The notes: generated by a model not told the origin, from the sequence alone. Shown: positions 1-12,769, counted from the stretch's first letter. The stretch: DNA of 64,000 nucleotides from Azadirachta indica (GCA_022749755.1 CM040453.1:3308102-3372101); one strand, 5' to 3'. Program-made: numbers and translations.

Positions 1-1665
1 TGCTTATCTAGCTTGTTCTTCCGAAGACATTGAGGAAACGGGATCGGAGGCACATATGGTGGAGGTGACACAACTTTCTTATAAGGAGTTAATGCTTTTT
101 GTGATGGTTTTGAGGAATATGTCTCTTTAGAGGTGTTAATGGTGCTTTCCATTTGCTCTTCACCAACCTCATCCTCTATTTTTGCTTGGTTTGACACTAA
201 AGTTTTGGGTTGCTCGTCCATTTGTGCTTTTAATTTGCCTTGTGATTCTTCAAGTTGCTTGTCACTTCTAAGTGTAATGGCTTTCACTTGCTCTTTAGGA
301 TTTGTTTCGGTATTACTTGGTAATGATCTTTGCTGCCTTTCTGTCATTATACTTGCAAGTTTCCCTAATTGCACTTCTAAATTTCGAATGGAAGCCGCTT
401 GATTTTGCAAAGTTGTTTCAGTCTTTGTCATGAACAAGGAAATGTTCATGGTAAGTTGTGCAAGATTATCTTCTAAGTTCACCTTCTTCTGTTGAAGTTA
501 AAATTCGAAAGGTGATTGCATGACATTTTAATCGTTTCTCCAAGACAAGTTAGAATGATTCTGCCAACCTTGATTATAAGTGTTGGAGTACAAATTATTC
601 TGCTGCTGATTGTAGTTCCCAACATATAAAACTTGTTCAAAGGATGACGGAGCAAAGGGATCACCAGCTTGACAATCAGTGCTTGTGTGATTACCACTAC
701 ATAACTCACAAACCATCTGAGGAATTTAGATGAAATTTGCTGTCATACCTCCTAGTTGCTTGGTTAGTGTGGTCAGCTAAGCAATAAGTGCAATAATGTT
801 GTCTACTTCATCAACTATCAAGGCCTTTTTCGATGTTAAACGTTCTGTAGGCCATTGATAAGCATTAGCGGCCATTTCCTCTAACAAGTCATAGGCCTCA
901 TTAATCATTTTTCCTATTAGAGCACCTTTAACTGCTGCATCAACAAATGTTCGAGTCGAACCACCCAACCCATTATAAAAAGTTTGCACTTGAAGCCATT
1001 TACGTAACGCATGGTGTGGCCATCTTCTTATCAATTCCTTGTACCTTTCTCAGGCTTCATATAGTGACTCCATCTCATGCTGGGTAAATGTAGTAATATC
1101 ATTCCGCAACTTTGCCGTCTTTACTAGTGGGAAAATTTCGCTAAGAATTTTTGTGCCAAGTCATCCCAAGTAGTGATAGTATCCGACGGAAGTGAACTTA
1201 ACCAACTCTTCACCTTGTCCCTTAGTGAGAACGGAAATAATCTTAGTTTTGCCGCATCCTTCGACATGTCATTATGTTAGGAAATTTGCAATATAGGCGT
1301 TTAGATCTTCATGAGCTAATCCGCTAAACTGAATTGAGGTTTGGATCATCTAAATGATGGCTGGCTTAATCTCAAAATTGTTCCCTTGAATGACGGGTCT
1401 TCTAATGCTAGTCAAAGCTCCATTAACTATTGGAATAGCATATTCCCTCAAAACTCGTTCATCTCTGGCTCTAACATTATCTCCAAAATTTTGTTCCATG
1501 GTGCTAATTTGTGGTAGCCTCGATTTGTCTCTTCTTGCTTTTCTAATCCACCAAAGGAAAGACGTAAAATAAAAAAATAAAAAAAAAAATTTCAAAGTAA
1601 ACTCAAAATTAATCCAAATCGATATTAAAAGAACTTAAAATTCCCTGGCAATGGCACCAAAAACT
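1..1665 (-). mobile_element. Athila-like Ty3/gypsy element: degenerate gag and PBS
   Basis: Minus-strand remnants of a retrotransposon gag, read from right to left. A start Met lies near 1499. A gag-domain stretch at about 1034-777 includes LQVQTFYNGL and YDLLEEMA, typical of plant Athila-type gag. A zinc knuckle CELCSGNHTSTDC (C-x2-C-x4-H-x4-C) is at about 711-673. The frame is broken by several stops and shifts, so no functional gag is encoded. Between gag and the LTR, 1642-1659 on the minus strand reads TGGTGCCATTGCCAGGGA, which fits the tRNA-Asp-type primer-binding site of Athila elements with a few changes. The rest of the element (pol, 3' LTR) would lie left of the window. The plus-strand open frames in 133-402 and 1390-1572 are antisense shadows. 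Confidence 0.85.
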
Positions 1666-4502
1666 TGTTGTACAATTCGTGCAGTGTGTGCGTGATACCC
1701 ACAAGTGCACGGGATCGTAACAAGTAATATAGTGATAAGAGGATGTCAATCTCACAAGATATCAAAAGTGATTAATTTATGAATTTATTTGAAAAAATTG
1801 AAATAATTTGAGTGAGAAATTAAAATAAACAAAAATTAATTATTTAACAAACTAAATAAAAAACTCAATTAATGGAAATATCTAAGGCCAATGATTTTAT
1901 CTTAATTAGTCGCATTCACTTTTTCTATTGATGTTATTATGAGTTGATACCAATATTGCCAGTTAATTATCCTATTATATTTGACAGTCTCTCTCGAAAT
2001 CAATTGAAATTACTTCGTTTTGTATGATTCGTGCAGTGTGTGCACAATATCTGCAAGTGCACTGGATCATAACAAGTAATATAGTGATAAGAGGATGTCG
2101 ATCCCACAAGCAATGTTAATCAATTAAATATCAAAGGTGATTAATTTATGAATTTATTTGAAAAAATCGAAATAATTTAAGTAAGAAATTAAAATAAACA
2201 AAAACTAACTACTTAACAAACTAAATAAAAGACTTAATTAATGGAAAAAACTAGGGCCAATGATTTTATCTTAATTAGTCACATCCATTTCTTCTACTAA
2301 TGTTATTTTGATTTGATACCTGTATTGCCACTTAATTATCCTATCCCATTCGACAGTTTCTCTTGAAATCAATCGAAACTACTTCACACCTAATAATTCA
2401 CTAGATCTCTATGTGAAATTAATTAAATGGAAGTGCATTATAATTAGTGATAATTTCTAATTAAACTGAGTAAACCATATTAGTACATCTCTGTCTAATA
2501 TGCAATTTACAATATTTCTCAGCTCATATCAATCCACATTTCATTCAAATATTGGCCAAATATTTAAAAGCATTCATTATCATGTAAATATTCAATATAA
2601 GATATCAAATAAAAAACAACACAATATCAAAAAATGAATGCTTCTAATAAATTAAATCATTGTTCTAAAAAATAAATATAGCCACACATAAAATAGAGGT
2701 CAAGAGTATTCATCAAAAATTCAACAATCAAATACATAACCTTAGTTAACACAAATTGTTCAATTTAATATGAAATTAAAAAGGGAGAGAAAAAAAAACT
2801 AGATAAGGAGAGTTTGAATCCACAAGATTAATGAAAATATCTCAATCTCTTGATGAAATCTCCCTTCTTCTTGTTGATTTTCTCTTCTCTCTCTCTACCC
2901 ACCTTCTTTCCCTTTTTTGTCTGTAGAACTGCCTTTCTCCCCTTGACTATGGTGACTCCTCCTAAAGAAAATAAGAAAACCTAAAAATACCTCAAATGTG
3001 GCCACCTATTTTGATATAAGGGCTAAAAATCGTTAAATTTAAACTCAGATGGCGGGGGGGCACTTTTTTGGGCATAGGGGCGCTGAGGAGGCAGAAGCCA
3101 CGGCACAGGCGCCCCATTGATTCTGCTAACAATGGCCTCTTATGCTGCACATTTCAATTGGAACCCCTTACTTTTAATTATTTTGAATTTAAATCTTTAT
3201 TTTGATGTTTCTCTATTTTAGTCCCCAATTACTTGCATTTTGGTCCCCAAGAATAAAACTTTGTGATTTTCATGGATGGCTAGCAAACGTGCTTTTGTGT
3301 TTTGTTTTCATATCTTTTATATTAAAACACATCAACACCTACAAAATAAAAGTAAAATGCTTAAAAAGAAAATTAACTATTTAAAACGAAATAAATAACG
3401 CTAAGTATGCTACTTAATGATAAATGATTTAAGCATAATCATGTAGCAAAAATTAATATATCATGTCGCACCTAATAATTCACTATATCTCTATTTAAAA
3501 TTAATTAAATGGAAGTATATTACGATTAGTAATAATTTTCAATTAAACTACATAAATCATATTAGTACATCTCTGTTTAATATATAATTTACGGTATTTA
3601 TCACATGATGCAAATACAATATTCACTTCTCTGTTTATATCAATCTACTTTTCATTTAAATACTAGCCAAATATTTAAAAGTATTAATCATCATGATAAA
3701 TACTCAATACAATATATCAAATAAAAAAAACACAATATCAAAAAATGGATGCTTCAATGGATTAAATCATTGCTTTAGAGAATAAGTTTAGCCACACATG
3801 ATAAAATATTCAAATCTTATAAACACGAATTCAACAAATGATAACATAGTCAATAAACACTAGTTTGTTCAATTCAAGGCAAAATAAGATGAGGGAAGAG
3901 ATAAAACTATGATTTGGAGAGCCTTTTCTTTTATGTTCTTCTAAGTCAAAAAATCTTCCCCCAAAGTGGCTCTCATCTTCCATACCCAAAATACATATAA
4001 AATCTAAATGTTTCCCAAATCTAGTCATTTATTTCTAATCCTTGGGCTCAGATTAAGTTTGAAGACCCTCTAAAATGATTGCAGCGGGTGCCGAGGCGCC
4101 ACAAACAGCGTAGGGGTGCGAATGAGATGGAAGAGGTGCCGCAAAAGGGGGCGCGACTACCCCCAAGTGGCACAATTGCGCTATGCATTCTATCTAAGGG
4201 CAGAATGCATAGCGCGCCAACCTGTAAGGTTTGAAAACCTTGCAGATAAGTCCCCTCAGCTTTGCACTTTGGTCCCTTTAGTTTTGCACTTAGGTCCCCT
4301 GGTGTCTTACGTTTTGGTCCCTAAACGCCTTTCTTTTCGAGCCGCATTCAATCATTTCGAGTTAAATTCGTTTTGAGTGGTTGATTATATCATGTTTTGC
4401 ACAATGAAACCCAAAACACATGAAATATCAATAAACCTTGAGAATTAAACAAATAAAATAAGTTTAAGAGTATATAATAAGCGTGTATTTTATGCACTTA
4501 TC
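1666..4502 (-). repeat. 5' LTR of the Athila-like element, with internal duplications
   Basis: On the minus strand the LTR would start at 4502 with TGATAAGTGCATAAAATACA and end near 1666 with ACAACA, just before the primer-binding site. The length of about 2.8 kb exceeds what I expect, because the LTR contains direct duplications. A roughly 350-bp block at 1675-2016 is repeated at 2027-2378, and a roughly 1.05-kb block at 2379-3460 is repeated, more diverged, at 3464-4500. Each long block carries a short GC-rich stretch (3050-3120 and 4080-4210). The right flank falls directly into subtilase coding sequence, which fixes the outer edge. Small open frames in this stretch (3202-3384, 3831-4028, 4116-4376) have no family resemblance. 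Confidence 0.75.
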
Positions 4503-5367
4503 AGTACTATTAGGAAACAACGAAACTTACGAGGTATATATGCTTCCTCTCCTCATTCAATATTTTAATTTACTTCGGTTAATAGCATTTGGCTCCTCAA
4601 TTTTTTTTTTTTTGCGCCGCAACACAATTACTTATCCAAATATCATATATCTAACCTAATTGAGAAACAATTTAATTTTCTTTGGTTGTATTTGCTTTCT
4701 TTGCAGAGAATTTCAACAAATACGTTTGATCTTCAAAATGTCATGTATCCTCTTATTTATAGTGGATATGCAGCAAATACTACCGGCAGTTTCACAAATG
4801 CCTCATCCAGATGCATTTCCTTCTTTTTTCTATTTTTTATCTGGACAAAGACAAGTAAGTACAAGTAAAGGTAATCAATGTAAGGTTGATATATGAAGGA
4901 AATTTTGATGAAAGCTGATGCTAAAAATGCGGTATTTGCAAAGAAAATTCATTGGATCAAAATCTAGTGAAGGGTAAAATTGTTCTTTGCGACACCCTTG
5001 ATTCCGGCCAGGAGCCATTTAACGCTTGCGCAATAGGTGCTCTAATAAGAGGCAAAACATACAGAGATACACCCCTCTCTTTTCCCTTGCCTGCATCTTA
5101 TGTTAACATCTTACATTAACATCAACGATGGAAACAAGATTTTTTTATATATGAACTCAACAGGTATCAAATATAAAGAATAATGATCTTTGTCATTTTA
5201 AGTCTTTAAAAAACTACATACTTATTTTAAAGATTGTTGTACAAATAAATAATAGAAATGCAATTGCCATTATATTTAAGAATACTAAGATCAATGATAC
5301 ATTGGCTCCTTATGTTGCCTCATTTTCGTCAAAAGGTCTAAATCCTATTACTTCTAATATTCTCAAG
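4503..5367 (+). pseudogene. Subtilase pseudogene fragment, split by the Athila insertion
   Basis: A plus-strand relic of the same cucumisin-like subtilase family found at 21200-24885 and 33339-37032. It begins abruptly at the LTR edge inside the equivalent of exon 5 (4503-4532, ending LLGNNETYE then GT). Exon 6 equivalent: 4707-~4815 (ISTNTFDLQNVMYPLIY). Exon 7 equivalent: about 4938-5119 (LVKGKIVLCDTLDSGQEP). Exon 8 equivalent: 5256-5367 (LAPYVASFSSKGLNP), followed by a GT donor. It is dead: the exon 6 donor GT is lost, the exon 7 acceptor AG reads GG, and a small internal duplication puts a TAA at 5117-5119. Exons 9-10, including the catalytic Ser region, are absent. The 5' half presumably lies beyond the retrotransposon, outside the window. 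Confidence 0.85.
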
Positions 5368-5716
5368 GTAAATTTATGAGAAATCTATTCTCATAACATA
5401 TAGTAATCAATCAAATGACTTTTTTAATCAAAACTAATTTTTGTCAATACTACATATTGGGTTGGGTTTCCTCCTATTTGGAGATGGCCCAAATTTTTTC
5501 TTTAATAGTAACTAAGCTCAATTAGCTCAAGGACATTTCGGTCTTTTCTCAAGTAGGGTTAATGTTTTAATTTCTTTTGTTACAATATATATATGTGTGT
5601 TAAGAAGAGAAACGACACTGTTCATCATTTTTAGAGAGGCGGATACTGTTCACGATAGAGAGGTAGAATAGTAAATTCGGAACAGTTTTGATCAAGTGGC
5701 TGATCGGAGAAAATCA
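5368..5716. other. Unassigned stretch next to the subtilase relic
   Basis: No coding exon recognised. The part from about 5456 (a run of TTGGGTTGGGTTTCCTCC) to 5716 contains a TATATATATG run at about 5589 and later a direct repeat, GATACTGTTCACGAT beside GACACTGTTCATCAT. It does not match the duplicated segment and may be a retroelement LTR or promoter remnant, but I found no convincing terminal repeat or target duplication. Confidence 0.3.
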
Positions 5717-5874
5717 ATATACAGATCAGCACAATCTTCAGAATGGATATCGAATATAATCACGTTCTTGGGCAAAATAATTGAAAATTTCTTTATTATT
5801 TTATTAATTGATGCGTGAATATCAACCTAAATAACGATCATGATGAAAACATTTAACATGATACAAGTATTTGC

Positions 5875-5980
5875 CTGTCGATGCTCTTGAGAAGCAGTGA
5901 GGCTGACGAGCAAAGAAAAGGTGATACATTGCAGAAGAAGCCATGGGAGATCGAAGGGAGCTAATTCAGCTAATTTTCAT
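5875..5980 (-). pseudogene. Subtilase exon 1 relic (unit 1)
   Basis: The minus strand from 5980 to 5875 resembles the signal-peptide exon of the intact subtilase (36937-37032). It has the same start context and ends TCTCAAGAGCATCGACAG followed by GC, as at the intact gene's intron 1 donor. An in-frame stop soon after the ATG and about 10 extra bases destroy the frame. Intron-1-like sequence continues left to about 5717. No further exons follow, so this is an isolated 5' fragment left by unequal exchange or deletion. Confidence 0.7.
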
Positions 5981-6836
5981 AATTGGAACGGTAGACAGGA
6001 ACAAGGATTTGCTAAGTATGGCAGAAACAAGTGCTTAATTGAAGCAATTAAGCATTAGAAATGCGATTTTTATGGATGAAATAAAAGCAATTCTTTAGAG
6101 CTTCCCAAATTCCTGTTATTTTTTTATTCATTATTCTTTTATACTTCAAAGTAGGTTTCTGTATATGAAAAATACACGTTTATTTGTTATTTATCGTACA
6201 TCTTAATGTAACTCAAATGACACTGATATCTCCTTGATTTATAAATTGCAACCATCGACACGCTCGAGTTGACGGCTTCATATTTTAATACAAGTTATAG
6301 ATCTCAATTATTATTAGATTTTAACAAAGAGGTGCTGATAAGTAAAATTTTGAATTGCTATCATTAATTTAGGTTTCAAATTCCTCTTATAGTAACATCA
6401 AAGAGAGTAATGTAAAGCATCAAATTCATAATATGATCGATTATTACCAACCTTTTTTTCCTTGAAGCAAAAAATTAATGTTCTATTAATTAGATAATGA
6501 TAGGAATGTTACTGTTGAGAGCAAACTTCCTTTTGAAAATATCTCATTATCCTTTTAAAGTTTAAAAATTTATCTATTTACGTCTATTCGTTAACTAAGA
6601 TAATAGAAAAATTGCACTTTTATCATAACTATCTTGTATACAAATTTAATTTCATTATCTTATTATACTATTACTTATTATTTTATTATAAACTATTACT
6701 TTTAATTAATTATTCAAAAGTGTTAATAACAAAAAAAATTTATCTTCACCATTTAATCAATCATTCACTGTAGATTTGACGTTGTAACCGTTAGATGTGT
6801 TTAAATCAAACACTTAGAATGGGTCATTGATTCTTC

Positions 6837-6871
<35 letters not shown>

Positions 6872-7986
6872 ATAATGTATTTTTATGTAGGCGTGTATTT
6901 AAAATAAGTATAACAATGAAAGTTGTACTCCACAAAGATTTATAGGTATCCAAGTTATTCAATATTTATTACTAAAATTTATATTAAACTCATTCTTGGT
7001 CTAGTTAGCCGGATAAAAGAAAGAAAATTCTGTGATTTATATATTATAAAACTATACATTAAAATATTTAAAAATGAGGTGAATTTAACTGAAAAAAATC
7101 AATACAAATAAAAAACTTAAGATATAAGTTGATTAATTAAATTGGACCTAAAAGAACAGGCATTATCCTCAAAATCAATATCCTTTTAGGCATATTAATT
7201 GGGAACTTCTTTTATTTTATTTTTATTAATTGAGGAGTCAGCATCGACCTAATGATTATCTTTAAGATACTTTAACATCATCAGTGATAGAAAATATTTC
7301 GTGAGCTCTATTTCGTTGCTACATGTGAGAATTTCTCAACCCAACTCAAGGATTATGATTCCTTGCTAAAAAGAATTCCTAATCAAATAAACAAAAAGAG
7401 AAATCAAATTCTAAGATAAGGAAAAGTTTTATAAACAGTGGTTCTTTGGATTTCTTTATTACAAAAAAAATATAAAGAAAACATAAGGCCATAAAGAGAG
7501 TTTGTGGAAAAAGAGGTAAAAAGGAGAGAATAAATATTCTCTATTTATCTTTTCTTTAATAAACTCATACCACGAGATCCTCTATTTTTGTAAGAAGTCA
7601 AAAATATTATTTCTTGATGTGGTGAGCCTCTAGTATTATTCTAGAGAAATTTGTCTTGTAATCTCATTATTAATAGAGTAGAAGTATGCATAAGAAAATA
7701 TCTGAAACGTATTTTTCTCAACAAATTTGAATTTGAAATTTTTCATATATTATTTTAAAAAGTTATCAATACTTACAATATCTTATATGATTGTGTCCTT
7801 GATTTGTACAATAAGATTATTACACGTTCAATTCTTCTTAAATAAATTTGTAGTTATATATAAAACTTTTCTTTCCAATAATTCAAGTGAACTTGGATTA
7901 AAAATTACTTTATTAATAGCCAGCTGGAACAAAGGCTTTTATTTTGTTTAGTGCTAACATTATAATTAAACACCTATTAAATCTTA
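5981..7986. repeat. Unit 1 spacer of the segmental duplication (AT-rich, non-coding)
   Basis: No gene seen. The stretch matches the unit 2 spacer at roughly 31480-32650 in order: a TA microsatellite (6855-6880 versus 31641-31660), a block with TGATTTATAT and AAACTATACA, a block ending TTAATTGAGGAG, then GCCAGCTG...AAAGGCTTTTATT near 7920 (versus 32587). Around 6220-6400 it also resembles the DNA upstream of both subtilase genes (25130-25320 and 37270-37450). A CT-repeat lies at 6835-6854. Short open frames at 6923-7111 and 7727-7951 are low-complexity AT sequence. Confidence 0.65.
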
Positions 7987-8322
7987 TGTTGATACAAGAT
8001 TCTGTTACTCAGTATCAATTAATAAATTTATGTGTATACGAGAAAAAGACCCTCTTTTCTTCCCTTCCTTCTTTTCTTTATATACTTGTTAATTTCTTAA
8101 ATTATTTGAAAAATTAATCATGATAGAATTTTGATTAGAGATAATTCATGATTTGGTAGGATTTTAATTAAAGATAATTCAGATTTTGGCTTGCTTTTAA
8201 TTCACATGAAATAGGCCTTTTCTAAAAAGATTTTACATTAGGTCTTTTTTCTTTAATATGGTTCCGCGTGGCTATTTTACTAAGCTAACATATAAGTAAA
8301 AATCAACTCGAATTGTCCAACA
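7987..8322. repeat. Left terminal direct repeat (putative LTR)
   Basis: About 336 bp. Shared landmarks with the right copy include TCTTTATATAC/TCTTTATATGC, ATGATAGAATTTTGATTA, ATTCACATGAAATAGG, GTGGCTATTTTAC and AACATATAAGT. The two copies have clearly diverged, so the pair is not recent. Confidence 0.6.
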
Positions 8323-9060
8323 GAAAGTCCTCTAGTTTTAAAAGTAACATAATTACTATTAAAAAATAATGAAAATATTGAATACTTGGTGTCTTTTTTT
8401 TACCGAATTTTTTAGGATCTCTTATTTTTTTTTTACATGAGAATCTCAATGAAGTAACCGACATTTTGTTATTCGAGGAATGACAAAGAGCATGTTTTAA
8501 TTAATAAGGCCTTGATTAGCATGAATATATTTTGAATTTCTAAATAATTTACTCATGACTTTTGGCCTTTTTAATATCATTATTTTCTTTGTTTTCCTTT
8601 GCTTATAGCACAAAAGAAAAACTTCTTTTGGCTAGGAAGTTTTGATTTATACTTTCTTCCTCCTTTTATTCACATCGATTTAGGTACTAAGCCCTTTTGT
8701 TTTTTTGATTTTTGATTTTTTAGACTTTTCTTTCAATTGCTATTACCTGTTTTGGTGTTTGTGTTGGTTATATTTTCGTTTGGACATTTTAGTGAAGATT
8801 GATTTTGCTTTAATTTGGTTTTGCTCTTAATATAGTTTTGATTTTGTTACTTGTAAGCTTGTACTTCATTTGTTTTTGCTTCTAATTTGGCGTCTCTTTA
8901 TGTTTTTGTTTTTGTTTTTGTTGTTAAATTTTTGTTATGCATTTTTCTTACTTAGATGTTGGAGTACTTTGTTGTAGTCTTTCTTTAGTCAAGATGTTAA
9001 TGCTATATGAGTATAAATTTTGTTCCTTAATTTTTTTTTTTGTTTTGAAGTCAATATAGC
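8323..9060. other. Internal non-coding region, T-rich
   Basis: Very T-rich plus strand (runs such as TTTTTGTTTTTGTTTTTG near 8900). No open frame with family resemblance. It leads directly into the tandem repeat array. Confidence 0.4.
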
Positions 9061-10985
9061 GAAACTGTAATGGTTGGCCCTCGCTGACATTATAGTTGGT
9101 ACTACAATGATACTTTATTTGATCTTCTTAGATATTAAAGTCAATACCATAAAGGTACATTATTTGGTTACTTTTGGACATTAAAATTGGTATTACAAAG
9201 CTATATTGTGTAGTTCTTCTAGACATTTAATTTGATATTTGTGAAGGTATATTGTATAACCATTCTGAACATTTAAGTCAATACTGTTGAGGTATAATGT
9301 TTAACCTTTCTAGACTTTGATTTCAGTACTATAAAGGTTTATTATTTTCTTCTTTCTAGACTAGACGTTGTGCCATGGAGGCATATTTTTGTTCATCTTG
9401 ACTTGTATTTTGGCATCACAAAGATGCATTATTTAACTCTTCTGAGCATGAGAATTTGGTACCACAAAAGTGTACTTTACCTTTTTTTTTAAAAAATATC
9501 TAGACTTTATCTTTTGATATCATGAAAGTGTATGATTTTGACTCTTTTAAGTATGAGAATTAGTATTCAAGGGTGCAAGATTTCTCTAAGTATAAGAAGT
9601 CAATACCTAGAGGTACAAGTTTGTCTATTTAAACTTGCATTTTGGCATTGCGAAGATGCAAATTTTGACCTTTATGGGCACGATGTGGCACCTTTTTGCT
9701 GGTACCCAAAAGCATAAGGGTTTTTCTTTTTAGACTTTATAGTTTCAGTAACATGGAGTTATAATGTTCAGCTTTTCTAAGCAGAATTTCGGTATTGCGA
9801 AGGTTTTAAGTGTTAACTTTGTGGATTTTATAGTTTTGGCAGCGTAGAGCTATAGTATTTGGCCTTTTTTAGCATAGTTTTGATTGTGAAAAACCGTAGT
9901 GTTCGGCTCTTTTGGGCATAGTTTTGACAATATAAAATTTAGTGTTTGGCTCTTCTGGACATAGTTTTGACAGTGCGGAGCTGTAATATTTGGCTCTTTT
10001 GAGCATAGTATTGGCAGTGCGTAGCTATAATGTTTGGCCTATCTCAACATAGGTTAGCAACGTGAAGCTACAGTGTTTGGCCTATTTGGGAATAGTTTTA
10101 GCAGCGTAAAGCTGCAGTATTTGGCTGATTTAGGCATAGTGTTGGCAATATGGAGCTGTAGTGTTAGGCCTATTTGAGCATAATTTTGATTGCACAAAGT
10201 TGTATGCCCTTTTGAGCATAGTTTGGTAGCGCGGAGCTGTAGTGTTGGACCTTTTTAGGCATAATGTTGGTAGTGCAAAGCTGCAGTTTTGGGTCTGTCT
10301 GAGTATAGTTTTAGCAGTGTAGAGCTGCAATGTTAGGCCCATCTAGGTAAAGTATTGGTAGTGTAAAGTTGCAGTGCTAAGCTCTTCTGGACATAGTTTT
10401 GGCAGCGTAGAGTTGCAGTGTTGGGCCTATTTGGGCATAGTTTGGCAACGTGAAGCTATAATGTTTGGCCCATTTGAGCATAATTTTGGCAGCGTAAAGC
10501 TGTGTTGGGCCTTTTTGAGTATAGTTTTACCAATGTGGAGCTGTAATGTCACGCCCTTTTGGGTACAATAGTAGCAGCGTAGAGTTGCAGTGTTGAGCCT
10601 ATCTGGGCATAGTGTTGGCAGCAAAAAACTATTTTGTTTAGCCCTTTTGGACATAATTTTGGCAGCACAGAACTGTAGTGTTAGGCATTTTTTAGCATAG
10701 TTTTGGTAATGTGAAGTTGCAATATTAAGTCCATCTAGGCATAGTTTTGGTAATACGGACCTGCAATATTTGGCCCTTTTGGGTATAGTGTTGACAGCGC
10801 GGAGTTATAGTATTCGGCCCATTTGGACATAGTTTTGGTAGCATAAAGTTGTAGTGTCAAGCCCTTTTGGGCATAATTTTGGCAGCACAGAGCTGCAATG
10901 TCAGACCTTTTTGGTATAGTTTTGGCAGCGAGGAGTTGTAGTATTCAAATTTTTTGGGCAAGATGTTAGTACTGGGGAGGTACAT
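9061..10985 (+). repeat. Minisatellite array, ~44-46 bp unit, about 40 degenerate copies
   Basis: A tandem array whose unit in the better-conserved right half reads approximately AGTTTTGGCAGCGTAGAGCT followed by GCAGTGTTGGGCCTTTTTGGGCAT. Successive AGTTTTAGCAG / AGTGTTGGCAA starts are 44 bp apart (10094 and 10138). Copies become more diverged toward the left (9061-9700), where the unit reads as ACATTAAAATTGGTATTACA followed by AAGCTATATT. A few AAAGGTGCA-like variants occur near 9600. Open frames here (9532-9717, 10130-10342, 10374-10654) simply read through the repeats and are not genes. Confidence 0.85.
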
Positions 10986-12671
10986 TATTTTTTTAATAGT
11001 TTGAGGCTTTTTTACTTTTTCCTCTCGAAAATGGTGAGTAGATGAAAGGTTACACAATAGCATTATAAATTGGTTAATATAAACAAATATGCTAACCTAT
11101 ATACTTAGAATATTTATACATAAATTAAACATGTTAATAAGTCGTTATATATAAAAAGGATAGGAAAAGAATATATGTAAAACTATACTTGAAATTAGTA
11201 TAATATTATATTTGATTTTATTCAAATCATGAATTTTCTTTAATAAAAGAAGGCTAATTTCAACTTAATATACAAAATTATTTTGAATAATATTTATTCT
11301 TCTTATATTTAGCTAGAAATAATAAACTATGATCTCTCTTGTTTTCTTTTTTTAGTAACTAATGGAAAAATTCTTTAAAAACTAATTTTACTCTTTTAGT
11401 GCTAGTATATTAATATGCAAAGTAAACATACAATTATAAACAGAGAATAGAAAAAAGTATGAAAATAACTCAAATTATTTTAACATTATAGCAAATTTAA
11501 AATCATAATATCTTCAATTCAAAGCATAAAGTATAGTGTTCTTGAGCAATAATAAATTATAAATTTTTTAAGCTATATTATAGATAGTTAAAAATTATTA
11601 GTCATATAAAGATTATTTTTATAAGTCATTAGGGACAAATATTAAATTTTTAGACAATTTTCATGTAAAACATAAATATTTAAATCTAAAAAGGAAAAAT
11701 AGTGAGTTGATAAAAAAGTTTTAGTTATGGATAAAATATTTATAATAGGTCGAAACATAAGAGATATTTAGATTTGGATCTAAAAAATATTTAATTTTGG
11801 ATAAAATGTTGATAATGGATTTGGACATAAGAGATATTTAAATTTAGATCCGATAGGTATTTAGATTTAGACCTAAAAAATATTTAAATTTGAATAAGAA
11901 TTATGTCTGTTTATGCATAATGATATTTTATTTGTATTAGAAAGATATTTTGATTTGGACTCGAATGTTTATTTCGCATTACATCTTAATGATATATAAT
12001 TTTGAACCCCAATAATATTTAAATCTGGACTCAATTAATATTTGTCCCTAAACCCATGTAACTTGTGGTTTTTTTGTTGGTTGGATAGAGTGTATTTATT
12101 GATCATTATTTTTAGAAATTTATTTTTTATTTAGACTAAAGAAATTTATTTTTGAAAACTTATTTTTACTTACCTTTTTTAAAATTATATTAAAATTTAA
12201 ATACATGCAATATATGTAATAGAAGTTTAAATATGACAATTATTTTATATTCTAGACATGCACACCCTAAACACCTAGGCATAATTTTTCACAAATTAGG
12301 ATCAGCTTGTGCTCTAATATGATGAAAAATTCTACAATATAGGGCATCTTATCATTAGGAGAGATTGAACACATTCTCTCAAATATTGATCAAAATCAAA
12401 TATATTAATCATGTATATAATTAATATAAATTAATATAAAATACTCAAATATTTTATCAAAATCAAATATATTCAATCATGTATATAATTAATATAAATA
12501 AAAATAAATGCTCAAATATTTTATTAAGATCAAATATATTAAACTACGTATACAATTAATATAAACAAAATAAATACATACATTTTGGTACACAATAAAG
12601 TTTTCTTGTTGTGATGGATTCTCCTTAACTGAGAAATTGGCTTTCTGTCTCTTCTCATTAACTGCGTCAAC
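10986..12671. other. AT-rich internal region with short tandem repeats
   Basis: No gene. Around 11745-12050 a GGATCTAAAAAATATTTA motif recurs several times at irregular spacing. The rest is simple AT-rich sequence up to the right terminal repeat. Confidence 0.4.
12379..12565. repeat. Tandem repeat, ~67-bp unit, 3 copies
   Basis: Three units start at 12379, 12444 and 12512, each beginning TCAAATATT and containing ATCAAATATATT and ATAATTAATATAAA. Copy 3 is shorter. Confidence 0.7.
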
Positions 12672-12756
12672 TGTTAATATTAGATTTCGTTATCTGATAT
12701 CAACTTGTAAATTTATATGTATGTCCTTTTCTTCCTTTCTTTCTTTTCTTTATATG
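12672..12756. repeat. Right terminal repeat, part before the CACTA insertion
   Basis: Matches the first part of the left terminal repeat (TGTTRATA...TTTCTTTATAT). Its continuation resumes after the CACTA element at 20195. The break point is flanked by the 3-bp duplication ATG (12754-12756 and 20195-20197). Confidence 0.65.
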
Positions 12757-12769
12757 CACTACAAGAAAA

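Noticed and set aside
5456..5716. Solo LTR of a copia element
   Set aside because: It has a TATA-like run but no matching TG...CA ends or target duplication that I could verify.
10130..10654. Cys/Gln/Leu-rich open frames on both strands
   Set aside because: Read-through of the ~44-bp minisatellite.
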